From assembly GCA_030680835.1 (NCBI GenBank), contig JAUXUD010000087.1:1-43979 (forward strand): a stretch of DNA of 43,979 bases, written 5' to 3'. Numbering within the stretch: the stretch's first letter is position 1; each line of letters begins with the position of its first letter. This DNA comes from Bacteroidota bacterium. Its GTDB lineage: Bacteria > Bacteroidota > Bacteroidia > UKL13-3. This document shows, one piece after another, positions 35,401 through 43,313 of the stretch. The notes below the pieces were generated by a model that saw only the letters and a program-made list of their open reading frames with translations, ran no database searches and was not told the origin of the DNA. A program made the translations under genes and the position numbers.

Positions 35401-35472
35401 TCTCTTCGTTTCTTTGTTTCTTTGTAGCAATTGGAATTTTTATGGCTACAAAGAAACTAAGAAACAAAGAAA
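35401..35472. repeat. TTTCTTTG inverted repeat between convergent genes
   Basis: Arm 35401-35428 pairs with 35445-35472 at 25 of 28 positions around a 16-base loop. The arms are made of TTTCTTTG units. It sits between the stop codons of a methyltransferase and an efflux adaptor gene; a two-way terminator is likely. Confidence 0.8.
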
Positions 35473-35485
35473 TATATTCATGTAA

Positions 35486-36853
35486 TTACTCTTTTTTCTT
35501 GGCGTCAAAGAGTTCTTCCTTGGTAACTTTTTTAATTAAATCACCATGTTTGAGCGTTTTTGAAACGGTGCTATATGGACCTGAAACCACCTCATCTCCT
35601 TCTTTTACACCCTCAGTAATCTGAATAAACTTGTCATCCTGAATGCCGGTTTTTACCTTGCGGATACTTGCCTTATTGTTCACATTTAAGAACAAAACTT
35701 CCACATCATCCTTGCTGTTATCCAATGAAGTAGTTTTCTTTTCGTCCTTGTCTTTTTTCTTTGCAAGGGTATCCAATGCACTTATTCCCCTTACGGTAAC
35801 CGATTCAATAGGCACGGCAATAATATTCTTTACCCGTTCTGTTTGAATCTCAACACTGGCGCTCATGCCCGGACGAAAAACGGATTTTCTTTTGCCGAAT
35901 TTCCTCGTTAAATCCTCATAACTGCTTCTTAAAATTCTGATTTTAACTACAAAATTCGTAACCTGGTCGCTGGTAGTAAGCGCAGATGTAGTTGCACTGT
36001 TGGCTATTTCAGTAACCTGTCCTTTAAATTTCCGGTTCGGGTAGGCATCCACTTCAATGTCTGCCGTATCGCCCAACCCAACCTTTACAATATCATTCTC
36101 ATTCACGTCCACACTCACCTCCATATCATTCAGATTGGCTACCCGCATCATTTCCGTTCCTGCCATTTGCGAAGTACCTACAACGCGTTCTCCCTTTTCA
36201 ACACTCAGCTTCGAAACGATGCCGCTTACAGGTGCAAATATTTCGGTACGGGTTAAGTTTTTGCGCGATTCTTTTAAAGTGGCTTCAAAACTTTTTACAT
36301 TGTATTCGGCAGCAATAATGGTTTGTTTACTGGCTTCCACTTCGGCTTTTGCATTTTGAAAAGTACTTTTTGAGGTTTCCATTTCAGCATCAGAAATTAA
36401 TTTTTCGGCATACAATTTCTGGTTGCGTTCATAGGCCTTGGAGAGTTCGTTATAGCGGGCTTCCGACTGAACCAATCTTGCTTTTGTGGTAGCCAGATTT
36501 GCTTTTATATTGTTCAGTGAAGATTCCGAACGATCCAATGCCGACTGATATAATTCCGGATCAATACGTGCCAGCAGTTTGCCTGCAACTACAGAGTCGC
36601 CTTCCATTACATATAACTCCCTGATTTCACCCGAAACATCTGAACTTATTTTTACTTCTTTTTCAGGTTGAATTCTACCATTTGCAGAAACAGTTTCAAT
36701 GATGGTTTTGCGTTCAACTTTGGCCATGGTAACTTTAGTACCTTCTTTCTGACCGAACCATCCGGCCTGTTTACCAATTACAGCGATTATGATGAGTACA
36801 CCTACTCCGATTCCTAAATAGAGCAGGGTTTTATTTTTTTTCTTTGCAGCCAT
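35486..36853 (-). CDS. Efflux periplasmic adaptor subunit (HlyD/MacA-like)
   Basis: 455 residues from ATG 36853. A cytoplasmic start rich in lysine is followed by one membrane helix (about 8-25). VSANGRIQPEKEVKISSDVSGEI is the first lipoyl half, then a coiled-coil hairpin (about 90-190), the second lipoyl half and beta-barrel and membrane-proximal domains. The lysine-rich DTLAKKKDKDEKKTTS insert is odd. It links an inner-membrane pump to TolC. It follows the TolC gene by 20 bases, but no ABC or RND pump gene comes next; the neighbour is a convergent methyltransferase. The pump must be encoded elsewhere. Confidence 0.88.
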   Translation of the reverse strand: MAAKKKNKTLLYLGIGVGVLIIIAVIGKQAGWFGQKEGTKVTMAKVERKTIIETVSANGRIQPEKEVKISSDVSGEIRELYVMEGDSVVAGKLLARIDPELYQSALDRSESSLNNIKANLATTKARLVQSEARYNELSKAYERNQKLYAEKLISDAEMETSKSTFQNAKAEVEASKQTIIAAEYNVKSFEATLKESRKNLTRTEIFAPVSGIVSKLSVEKGERVVGTSQMAGTEMMRVANLNDMEVSVDVNENDIVKVGLGDTADIEVDAYPNRKFKGQVTEIANSATTSALTTSDQVTNFVVKIRILRSSYEDLTRKFGKRKSVFRPGMSASVEIQTERVKNIIAVPIESVTVRGISALDTLAKKKDKDEKKTTSLDNSKDDVEVLFLNVNNKASIRKVKTGIQDDKFIQITEGVKEGDEVVSGPYSTVSKTLKHGDLIKKVTKEELFDAKKKE

Positions 36854-36873
36854 TTTCAATATTTCTTTTTTTA

Positions 36874-38322
36874 TTAATAAAGAGATTTACCCAAATAAAA
36901 ATCCAAAACTTTTCGCCTGAATAATAACTCATATTTCGCCTGGGTATAATCAGCTTCGGCGCGAATGTAACTGTTTTTGGTATTTAAGTAATCAGCCATA
37001 TTCATGGCTCCCAGTTCAAATTGTTTGTCTGCCACATCAAATGCTTCCTTATTGGCATCAATGTTTTCTTTATTGGCATCAAACTTTTTGTAGGCCGATT
37101 TAAAGTCAACATAAGATTGGGCAATACTCCGGTATAAATTATTACGGGTTAATTTCTCGTTTAATCGACTGCTCTCCTGGTTGATGCTGCTTTTCTGAAT
37201 ATTGTTATTTACGTTCCATCCGTTAAAAATGGGAACCGATAAATTTAAACCGATACTGGTTCCCAGATTTCTGTCGAACTGATCACCAAAGGAAGTTGTT
37301 TTATAACTCGGATAGGTTGGTATACCCGTATACACATTAATCACTTCACCATTATATAAACCGGCTCCAATGGGCACCTGGGTATATGAAACAGCACCCA
37401 CACCGGTTGTGCTTTGAGTAGTATAAAAAGAAGAAACATTTCCGGATAAGGTTAAGCGCGGCGAGCGGCCGCCCAGGGCCATCCGGTGCTGAATTTGTGA
37501 GCCTTGTTTTCGCTGCTCTGCCGCAACTACATCCGGACTCCTTTTGCTGAATTCATCAAAAATTACATCAATACTTCTGGGCTCATCTTCAATAATCAGG
37601 TCTTTGGTATCGGGCATAAAAACCCGGTATGCGGTATCCGGTTTTATTTCAATAAGCAGCCACAATTCGAGATAAGCCTGCATTAACGTGTTATCGGCAT
37701 TTACATAAAGCAATTCTTCGCTGGCCAGTTGGGCCTTGAGCTGAAGGTATCTGCTTTTATTGCTACTGCCCAGTTCATACATTTTTTTCTGGCGTTCAAC
37801 CTGTGCCCGTGTAGCCGCAGTACGCGCAAGAGCCACGTTTTTTAATTCAATGCTTTGTAAAACCCTTAAGTAAGTATTGCATACATTAAGTGTGATGGTG
37901 TTTTTGGTTTGCTCCAAATCCTTTTCACTGGCTTTTGCATTCGATTGCTGCAAACGCATATTGTTTACAGTTTGAAATCCGTTAAATAAAGGCATACTTC
38001 CTGAAATCCCAAATGAATTGGTTCTGAATGAAATACCTTTTTGAGCTGCATTGGTTGAAGGGTTGATGGCAAAACCGGTTTGCCAGTTATTGGTACCATT
38101 GGCATTAATGCTGGGGAGGGCTGCCATTTTACTTTGCAGAAAATCAGCTTTCATACTCCGGGTAGTTAATTGTTGCTGTTGGATGCTGATATTTTTGCTT
38201 AAAGCTTGTTCAACACAAGCCTGTAAAGTCCAGCCATTGCTGGTTTGTGCATGTAAGGCCCAAGTGCTAAAAAAACTAATCGTTAAAAGGGCCGTATTTT
38301 TTTTTAATATTTGAACCGTCAT
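36874..38322 (-). CDS. TolC family outer membrane efflux protein
   Basis: 482 residues from ATG 38322, which gives a signal peptide ending in LHAQ; a start at 38355 adds non-typical residues. The mature start GWTLQACVEQALSKNISIQQQQL is the OEP repeat pattern, repeated in the second half (NNIQKSSINQES). Long helices and four beta-strands (for example SFGISGSMPLFNGF and SIGLNLSVPIFNGW) form the trimeric outer membrane channel. It is the first gene of the pair with the adaptor and is divergent, by 38 bases, from the polysaccharide deacetylase gene. Confidence 0.9.
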   Translation of the reverse strand: MTVQILKKNTALLTISFFSTWALHAQTSNGWTLQACVEQALSKNISIQQQQLTTRSMKADFLQSKMAALPSINANGTNNWQTGFAINPSTNAAQKGISFRTNSFGISGSMPLFNGFQTVNNMRLQQSNAKASEKDLEQTKNTITLNVCNTYLRVLQSIELKNVALARTAATRAQVERQKKMYELGSSNKSRYLQLKAQLASEELLYVNADNTLMQAYLELWLLIEIKPDTAYRVFMPDTKDLIIEDEPRSIDVIFDEFSKRSPDVVAAEQRKQGSQIQHRMALGGRSPRLTLSGNVSSFYTTQSTTGVGAVSYTQVPIGAGLYNGEVINVYTGIPTYPSYKTTSFGDQFDRNLGTSIGLNLSVPIFNGWNVNNNIQKSSINQESSRLNEKLTRNNLYRSIAQSYVDFKSAYKKFDANKENIDANKEAFDVADKQFELGAMNMADYLNTKNSYIRAEADYTQAKYELLFRRKVLDFYLGKSLY

Positions 38323-38360
38323 TTGTAAAACCAGATTTATAAATTTAGGCCACAAAAATA

Positions 38361-38978
38361 ATGTTTAGTTACACAATACCTCAACTTCTTCAAATTGTTG
38401 CGAAAAGCTATACATGGAAGGTTAAAACAAGAGATAAGAAGTTGTTTTTAACTTTCGATGATGGTCCGCACCCAAACATTACATTATGGGTAATGGCCCA
38501 ATTGGCAGAATACAATGCAAGGGCAACTTTTTTTTGTGTGGGTGAAAATGTAAAAAAATACCCGGAAACCTATAAGGAGCTTTTAAAAATGAAACATGCT
38601 GTAGGCAATCATACCTATCATCACATAAAAGGCTGGAATACACCGGATGATGATTACCTGGAAGATATACACATGGCTTCAAAGTTTATTCATAGTCCCT
38701 TGTTTCGACCCCCTTATGGCAGGATATTGCCTTCCCAGACAAAAAAACTTTTATCAAATTATCAGGTTATCATGTGGAATTATTTAAGTGGTGATTTTGA
38801 TGAAAATTTAAACCGGGAAAAAAGCCTCCAAGTAATGAAAAGGGCAGAACCCGGCAGCATCATGGTTTTTCATGACAGTGAAAAAGCATTTGAAAATCTT
38901 CAATATTTGTTACCCAAAATATTGGCATATTTTAGTGAACAGGGCTATACATTTGAATCCATACCTTACCTTAAATAA
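38361..38978 (+). CDS. Polysaccharide deacetylase (NodB domain)
   Basis: 205 residues. TFDDGPHP (Asp33, Asp34), the metal histidines in VGNHTYHH (His84, His88), RPPYG (116-120) and the catalytic HD (171-172) are the NodB motifs. It has no clear signal peptide, though residues 1-16 are hydrophobic. It removes N- or O-acetyl groups from a glycan, perhaps a surface polymer made by nearby genes. Its stop is next to the ATG of a membrane GT2 gene, with no gap, so the two are coupled and may share a substrate, in the manner of PgaB/PgaC (inference). Confidence 0.88.
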   Translation: MFSYTIPQLLQIVAKSYTWKVKTRDKKLFLTFDDGPHPNITLWVMAQLAEYNARATFFCVGENVKKYPETYKELLKMKHAVGNHTYHHIKGWNTPDDDYLEDIHMASKFIHSPLFRPPYGRILPSQTKKLLSNYQVIMWNYLSGDFDENLNREKSLQVMKRAEPGSIMVFHDSEKAFENLQYLLPKILAYFSEQGYTFESIPYLK

Positions 38979-40073
38979 ATGTTAGAACTCAGTTTAATTT
39001 TAATTTTATGGGCTTACCTTCTGGTGCAACTGGTTATTTTTGCGGGTATTTTTTCTGAACCCAGGGCAAGAAAGAAACAGCTGGACTGGCCATTTATAAG
39101 TATTCTGGTTCCCGCCCGCAATGAAGCGGAACATATTGAATCCTGTTTGAAGAGTCTGTTACAAATAGATTATCCCTCAGGCGCATTTGAAATTTTGGTG
39201 GGTAATGATGGTTCAACGGACGATACAGGAAAAATTATTGAAAACCTGGCTCATCATAACCCTCAGATCGTTCAATATCAAATTGAGGGACAATTGGGTT
39301 CGGCCAAAGCAAAAGCCAATGTACTTGCTCAATTGGTTCACAAGGCGAAAGGAGAATATATTTTTGTTACCGATGCCGATATTACGGTATCCAAAACATG
39401 GGTTAAAAATTTATTGCCATACCTGCTTGAACCCAATATGGGTATTGTAAGTGGTACCACATTAATTGAAGGTCCCGGATTTTTTGCCGGCATGCAAAGT
39501 CTCGAATGGCTTTTAGCAAATGGTAATTTACTGGGTCTGGATCATTTGGGAATGAAAGGTACTGCAGTTGGAAACAACATGGCTTTTACCCGGGAAGCGT
39601 ACTTTAAAACAGGTGGCTTCGAAAAAATTCCGTTCTCGGTTACCGAAGATTTTCAACTGTTTAATTATATACGAAAACAAGGTTTTAAAACTAGAAATCT
39701 GGGGCAAAGGGCTTCACTTAACCTATCAAAACCACAAACAAATTTTATGAGGCTGTTACACCAACGCAAACGCTGGATGATAGGTGCACAGGGTCTTCCC
39801 TGGTATTGGTTTCCCTTTTTTATTCTTCTCTCCTTATATGCCCCGGTAATTGTTATTTTGTTTTTTATTCATTTCAAAATGGCTTTCACCATCTTGCTAA
39901 TTAAATTTTTATTGCAGAGTGTTTTCCTAATGTATCTTCAAAATAAATTTAGAATCAAAACCCATTATTTTTATTTATTCGTTTTTGAACCCTATTCCAA
40001 TATCATAAATTTTCTAATGCTGGTATTTTATTTGATGCCCATAAAAATGAACTGGAAGGAAAGGAAGTATTGA
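38979..40073 (+). CDS. Membrane GT2 processive-type glycosyltransferase
   Basis: 364 residues. One N-terminal helix (5-25), a GT2 core with VPARNEAEHIE, DAD (132-134), TED (222-224) and QRKRW (262-266), then about three C-terminal helices. The D-DxD-ED-QxxRW set is that of cellulose, chitin and PNAG synthases, but the protein is short. The start directly follows the polysaccharide deacetylase stop. A synthase-deacetylase pair making a deacetylated glycan or lipid-linked sugar is a reasonable guess. Downstream lies the REP-repeat region. Confidence 0.85.
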   Translation: MLELSLILILWAYLLVQLVIFAGIFSEPRARKKQLDWPFISILVPARNEAEHIESCLKSLLQIDYPSGAFEILVGNDGSTDDTGKIIENLAHHNPQIVQYQIEGQLGSAKAKANVLAQLVHKAKGEYIFVTDADITVSKTWVKNLLPYLLEPNMGIVSGTTLIEGPGFFAGMQSLEWLLANGNLLGLDHLGMKGTAVGNNMAFTREAYFKTGGFEKIPFSVTEDFQLFNYIRKQGFKTRNLGQRASLNLSKPQTNFMRLLHQRKRWMIGAQGLPWYWFPFFILLSLYAPVIVILFFIHFKMAFTILLIKFLLQSVFLMYLQNKFRIKTHYFYLFVFEPYSNIINFLMLVFYLMPIKMNWKERKY

Positions 40074-40117
40074 AAGAGCATAAAGCATAAAACTTGTGTT
40101 TAAATGCTAATTATTAA

Positions 40118-40340
40118 ATCCCGAAGGGAAGCCAATACTATAGTGTCAATATTATAGGAATGACAATTGATTTTATAATCCCCAAACCCCGAATCAAATT
40201 ATTATTTGCCATTATTCAAACCCGAAGGGTTGTCATTATTATAGAAATTTCAATTGAAATCCGGAATTCCCAAACCCCGAAGGGGTGATATAAAATCAAG
40301 TGCCCAAAATTATTGTTGCAAATCAAAAATCACCCCGATT
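40118..40340 (+). repeat. Left REP-like array
   Basis: Hairpin cores: CCCGAAGGG (40120-40128), AACCCGAAGGGTT (40219-40231) and ACCCCGAAGGGGT (40274-40286), plus two half copies (about 40186-40193 and 40331-40340). The spacers share TATTATAG-AAxxxCAATT with the array on the other side of the transposase gene, but in the opposite orientation. Copies are degenerate. The array begins just after the GT2 gene and ends 22 bases before the transposase stop codon. Confidence 0.8.
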
Positions 40341-40362
40341 ATTAAACACAAGTGACAACAAA

Positions 40363-40845
40363 TTATTCAATCCAATCAAATAAATATTTTTCATTATATT
40401 CAATTTCGAAATGCTTTAAATATTCCAAATATTCTGTTTTAAATGTTTTCTTTTTGTGGTGTTCTTCCTGGTTTAAAATGTAATTATATACGTTCTGAAT
40501 CTGTGAATGTGAATATGAAAAAATTCCAAATCCTTCCTGCCAGCAGAATTTCTCTTTAATAAATTTATTATCATTGATAAAATTACAGGAATTATTTTTG
40601 ATATCACGCACTAAATCTGAAGCTGCCATTGATGGTTTCAATCCAATAAATGCGTGAATATGATCCGGCATTCCATTCACAATAATGGATTTTTGCTTTT
40701 TGCCATTTATGATGCCGGCAATGTATTTATGTAAATCATCTTTCCATGATTTATCGATTAGATTTTCTCTGCCTCTAACCGCAAAAACAACCTGAACATA
40801 TAATTGTGAAAATGTTGCGACCCTGTTAACGTTATTAATTTTCAT
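40363..40845 (-). CDS. REP-associated tyrosine transposase (IS200-like, Y1)
   Basis: 160 residues. The HUH motif is His62-Ile-His64 in GMPDHIHAFIG. The catalytic tyrosine is Tyr122 in YNYILNQEEHH, and Gln126 stands four residues later as in IS608 TnpA (Tyr127, Gln131). The opening TFSQLYVQVVFAVRGREN and the end HFEIEYNEKYLFDW are typical of Bacteroidota single-copy IS200-like proteins. It should cut and join single-stranded DNA at hairpins. Arrays of CCCCGAAGGGG hairpins lie on both sides in inverted orientation; the first palindrome is only about 25 bases before the ATG. There is no TnpB partner. The gene is intact. Confidence 0.9.
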   Translation of the reverse strand: MKINNVNRVATFSQLYVQVVFAVRGRENLIDKSWKDDLHKYIAGIINGKKQKSIIVNGMPDHIHAFIGLKPSMAASDLVRDIKNNSCNFINDNKFIKEKFCWQEGFGIFSYSHSQIQNVYNYILNQEEHHKKKTFKTEYLEYLKHFEIEYNEKYLFDWIE

Positions 40846-40868
40846 TTTTGGTTATATATAAATTGTAC

Positions 40869-41155
40869 CACCCCTTCGGGGTTTTGAATTAAATGTGAAT
40901 TGTGTCATTTTCTATAATATTATCACCCCTTCGGGGTTTTGAATTAAATGTGAATTGTATCGTTTTCTAAAATATTATCACCCCTTCGGGGTTTTAATAT
41001 TTGATGAATTCTATTATATTCTATAATAACATTGCCCCTTCGGGGTTTTAATATTTGGTGAATTGTATCATTTTCTATAATATTATCACCCCTTCGGGAT
41101 TTTTAATATTCGGTGAATTGTATTATTTTATAAAATAACCTCTCACCTTTGGAAT
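40869..41155 (-). repeat. Right REP-like array, units of 54-55 bp
   Basis: CCCCTTCGGGG occurs at 40871, 40926, 40981 and 41035, CCCCTTCGGGA at 41089, and a decayed copy (CACCTTTGG) near 41144, at spacings of 55, 55, 54, 54 and about 55 bases. The spacers are themselves similar (GTGAATTGTATCATTTTCTATAATATTAT-like), so this is a tandem repeat and not CRISPR. The core forms a stem with a TTC/TTCG loop. The array lies in inverted orientation to the left one. Confidence 0.9.
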
Positions 41156-41548
41156 ATTGTTATATGTAATTTTATATTTCTTGTTTGTTATTGTTTTGTT
41201 GTTTAATATTTATGATGGGACAAATAATGGTAATAGAATTCAAAGATATATTCTGAAATTTACTTTTTGATTTTTAGAATCTGTAGAAACGTAAAAAGAC
41301 TTTTTGTAATTTCCAGCTAAACATATTTGATAATTATTACACGGAGGATTTGATAAATGATACCACTTCTTGTTATTCCTATGCTTTGAGGTTTTTTAAT
41401 TTTGAAAAAATGTATTTTAATCAATTTTTGAATGCATCTATCAAAAATAAAAAACATTCCTAAACAGATTAATTCTCAATCGTTTAAATAATTATCCCAT
41501 TAATGGGATTTAATTTGGAAATTGCTTATGGTTACACAGGTTCAAAAA
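41156..41548. other. AT-rich region without genes between REP arrays
   Basis: Nearly 400 bases with no open frame of note. The only structure is a perfect 16-base palindrome, ATCCCATTAATGGGAT, at 41494-41509. A GGAGG at 41343-41347 precedes a ten-codon frame that I do not call. Confidence 0.5.
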
Positions 41549-41670
41549 CCCCGAAGGGGTGATACTAAGATTTTCAATCCCGAAGAGATGATATTATTGA
41601 AGGGATGATATTATTCTAGAAACAGCATATGGTATCCCAAATTCCAAAACACCGAAGGGGTGATACAATT
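41549..41670 (+). repeat. Outer REP-like copies, forward orientation
   Basis: CCCCGAAGGGGTGATA at 41549-41564, decayed copies TCCCGAAGAGATGATA (from 41578) and GAAGGGATGATA (from about 41598), and CACCGAAGGGGTGATA at about 41650-41665. The conserved TGATA after the hairpin is the same flank as in the arrays nearer the transposase. They end about 40 bases before the stop codon of the GT39-like gene. Confidence 0.8.
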
Positions 41671-41706
41671 CATTTAAATTTATTATTGAAATAATTTGTG
41701 ATAAAC

Positions 41707-43206
41707 CTATTGAATGTCTGTTCTCCCCAATAAGTGAAATAATTTACATTCTTGCATTGATTCTATTTCCTTTACTACAAAATGATTCCTGATTTCTTCC
41801 TCATGTTTCCAATTAATAGTTATTACATCTATATTATTTGGTAAAGTATGGATATTGTTTTGCCATAATTCCGACTTAAACCCCTTACGCTGATCCTCCT
41901 GAATGTAAAAAAACATGGCACAATCAAAATTCTGATCATAAACAAAAAGTTTCTCTGTTTTATATTTTTCTGCTCTTAATGCTGTTAGAAAAGGCTTTAA
42001 ATATTGTGTTTCTTTTTCAAACATATTTTTTTTAATGATAAGAGAAAGTGGCCAGCATGAAAATAAAAGCAGGCTATAAAAAATTGTTCTGGATAAAGTA
42101 ATCTGCCTTTTTTTTATTAATTCAATGATGCTCACTGCGGTAATAAGTGCCATCAGCGGATACCAAATGGCATCGTACCAATCTTTCATGGTTTTGCTTT
42201 GTGAAATGGATAGTATACAGAAAAACCAAACCAGTATAATAAATTTTAGCAATTGAATTTCTTTGGTTTTTTCTTTTCTGATGACAATATGTAAAGCAGG
42301 AAATAAAAACAATATCCAGGGCATAAAATATTGCTGGTCAAACATCCGAAACAAGAAAAACAAAGCGTGATTTCCTTCATGTGTTTGAGGCTCAATTATT
42401 TCAAACCGACCTTTGAATTCCATATCCCATACCGCTTGCAAAAAGCCTGGATCCAGTTGTTCCCGCATAAAGTACCATGTAAAAACTATTGTTGCAATTG
42501 TGCCAAAAACAATCCAGAACGAAGGTTTTTTGCATGTTGCCACCAATTTTTTATTTAGCAATAGCCACATAAAAAAGGAAGGTAGTAACATGATAATTCC
42601 CGGGCCTTTTGTTAGGGTAGCAAATAATAATCCCAGTCCGAATAACAGCAATGCAAGCATTTGTTTTTTACCCAATTCAACAGTATAAACAAAAAAAGAA
42701 AGGCAACAGAATAAACTCCAAAAAACAAAAGTAGTATCCGTATCACCCGTTCGTGCAATATGCCATTGGAAAAAACCAACTGAACTAAGCAGAATGACCG
42801 CACTCAACATTGCACTTGCAAAGTTTTTTAAATAATAATAACCAAAGGCATATAATAATAGGATTGAAAAAAGTGCAAACAAAGCAGCCGGCATCCTGAT
42901 TGCAAGTTCGGGATTATTGGGCATAATCTTTAGGCTGATTGCTGCAATCCAAACATATAATGGAGGTTTTGTGCAAAATCTTTCGGGTAATTCATTAAAA
43001 TTATAAACCAAAAACAGGTGGGGATTTTTCAGCATGTTTTGTGCATTAATTAAATAACAGGATTCATCCCAAACCCTTAATGTCAGCCGATCCAGGTGCA
43101 GAAAAACAACAAAATATGAAACGAATAGTAAAATAACCAATCCAAAAATAAATTGCCGGTGTCCTGAATTGCCAAATAGTTTATAGTTTCTAAAGTATGT
43201 TTTCAT
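41707..43206 (-). CDS. GT39/ArnT-like membrane glycosyltransferase
   Basis: 499 residues with about 11 membrane segments and a soluble C-terminal part of about 120 residues. VWDESCYLINAQNML (Asp47, Glu48) is the catalytic acidic motif after TM1 in PMT/ArnT proteins; CTKPPLYVW and ATLTKGPGI are further family hallmarks. It should transfer a sugar from a polyprenyl-phosphate donor to a lipid, glycan or protein on the outer face of the inner membrane. The donor could come from one of the GT2 enzymes in this window. It is isolated from them by the REP region and divergent from the TatD gene. Confidence 0.82.
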   Translation of the reverse strand: MKTYFRNYKLFGNSGHRQFIFGLVILLFVSYFVVFLHLDRLTLRVWDESCYLINAQNMLKNPHLFLVYNFNELPERFCTKPPLYVWIAAISLKIMPNNPELAIRMPAALFALFSILLLYAFGYYYLKNFASAMLSAVILLSSVGFFQWHIARTGDTDTTFVFWSLFCCLSFFVYTVELGKKQMLALLLFGLGLLFATLTKGPGIIMLLPSFFMWLLLNKKLVATCKKPSFWIVFGTIATIVFTWYFMREQLDPGFLQAVWDMEFKGRFEIIEPQTHEGNHALFFLFRMFDQQYFMPWILFLFPALHIVIRKEKTKEIQLLKFIILVWFFCILSISQSKTMKDWYDAIWYPLMALITAVSIIELIKKRQITLSRTIFYSLLLFSCWPLSLIIKKNMFEKETQYLKPFLTALRAEKYKTEKLFVYDQNFDCAMFFYIQEDQRKGFKSELWQNNIHTLPNNIDVITINWKHEEEIRNHFVVKEIESMQECKLFHLLGRTDIQ

Positions 43207-43299
43207 GAGGTTACTTATGTGTGAATTTAATATTATTTGTTGAAATTATAGGATTCTTATAATCTGGGCTGATAAATATCATAATTAGCTTCTTCGCAT

Positions 43300-43307
43300 T
43301 ATATTTG
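43300..43307 (+). promoter_or_regulatory. -7 element TATATTTG of the TatD gene
   Basis: Exact TAnnTTTG match, six bases before the ATG at 43314. No TTTG is found at the expected distance upstream. Confidence 0.5.
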
Positions 43308-43313
43308 CACTTG

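Noticed and set aside
35385-35624. Open frame on the plus strand overlapping the TTTCTTTG hairpin
   Set aside because: It is low complexity, encoded by the inverted repeat, and lies opposite the well-supported adaptor gene.
40869-41155. Regularly spaced repeats that could be taken for a CRISPR array
   Set aside because: The spacers are similar to each other, the repeat is only 11-17 bases and there are no cas genes. It is a tandem REP-like array.
41357-41389. Ten-codon frame with a GGAGG sequence nine bases upstream
   Set aside because: Too short, with no support beyond the chance Shine-Dalgarno match.
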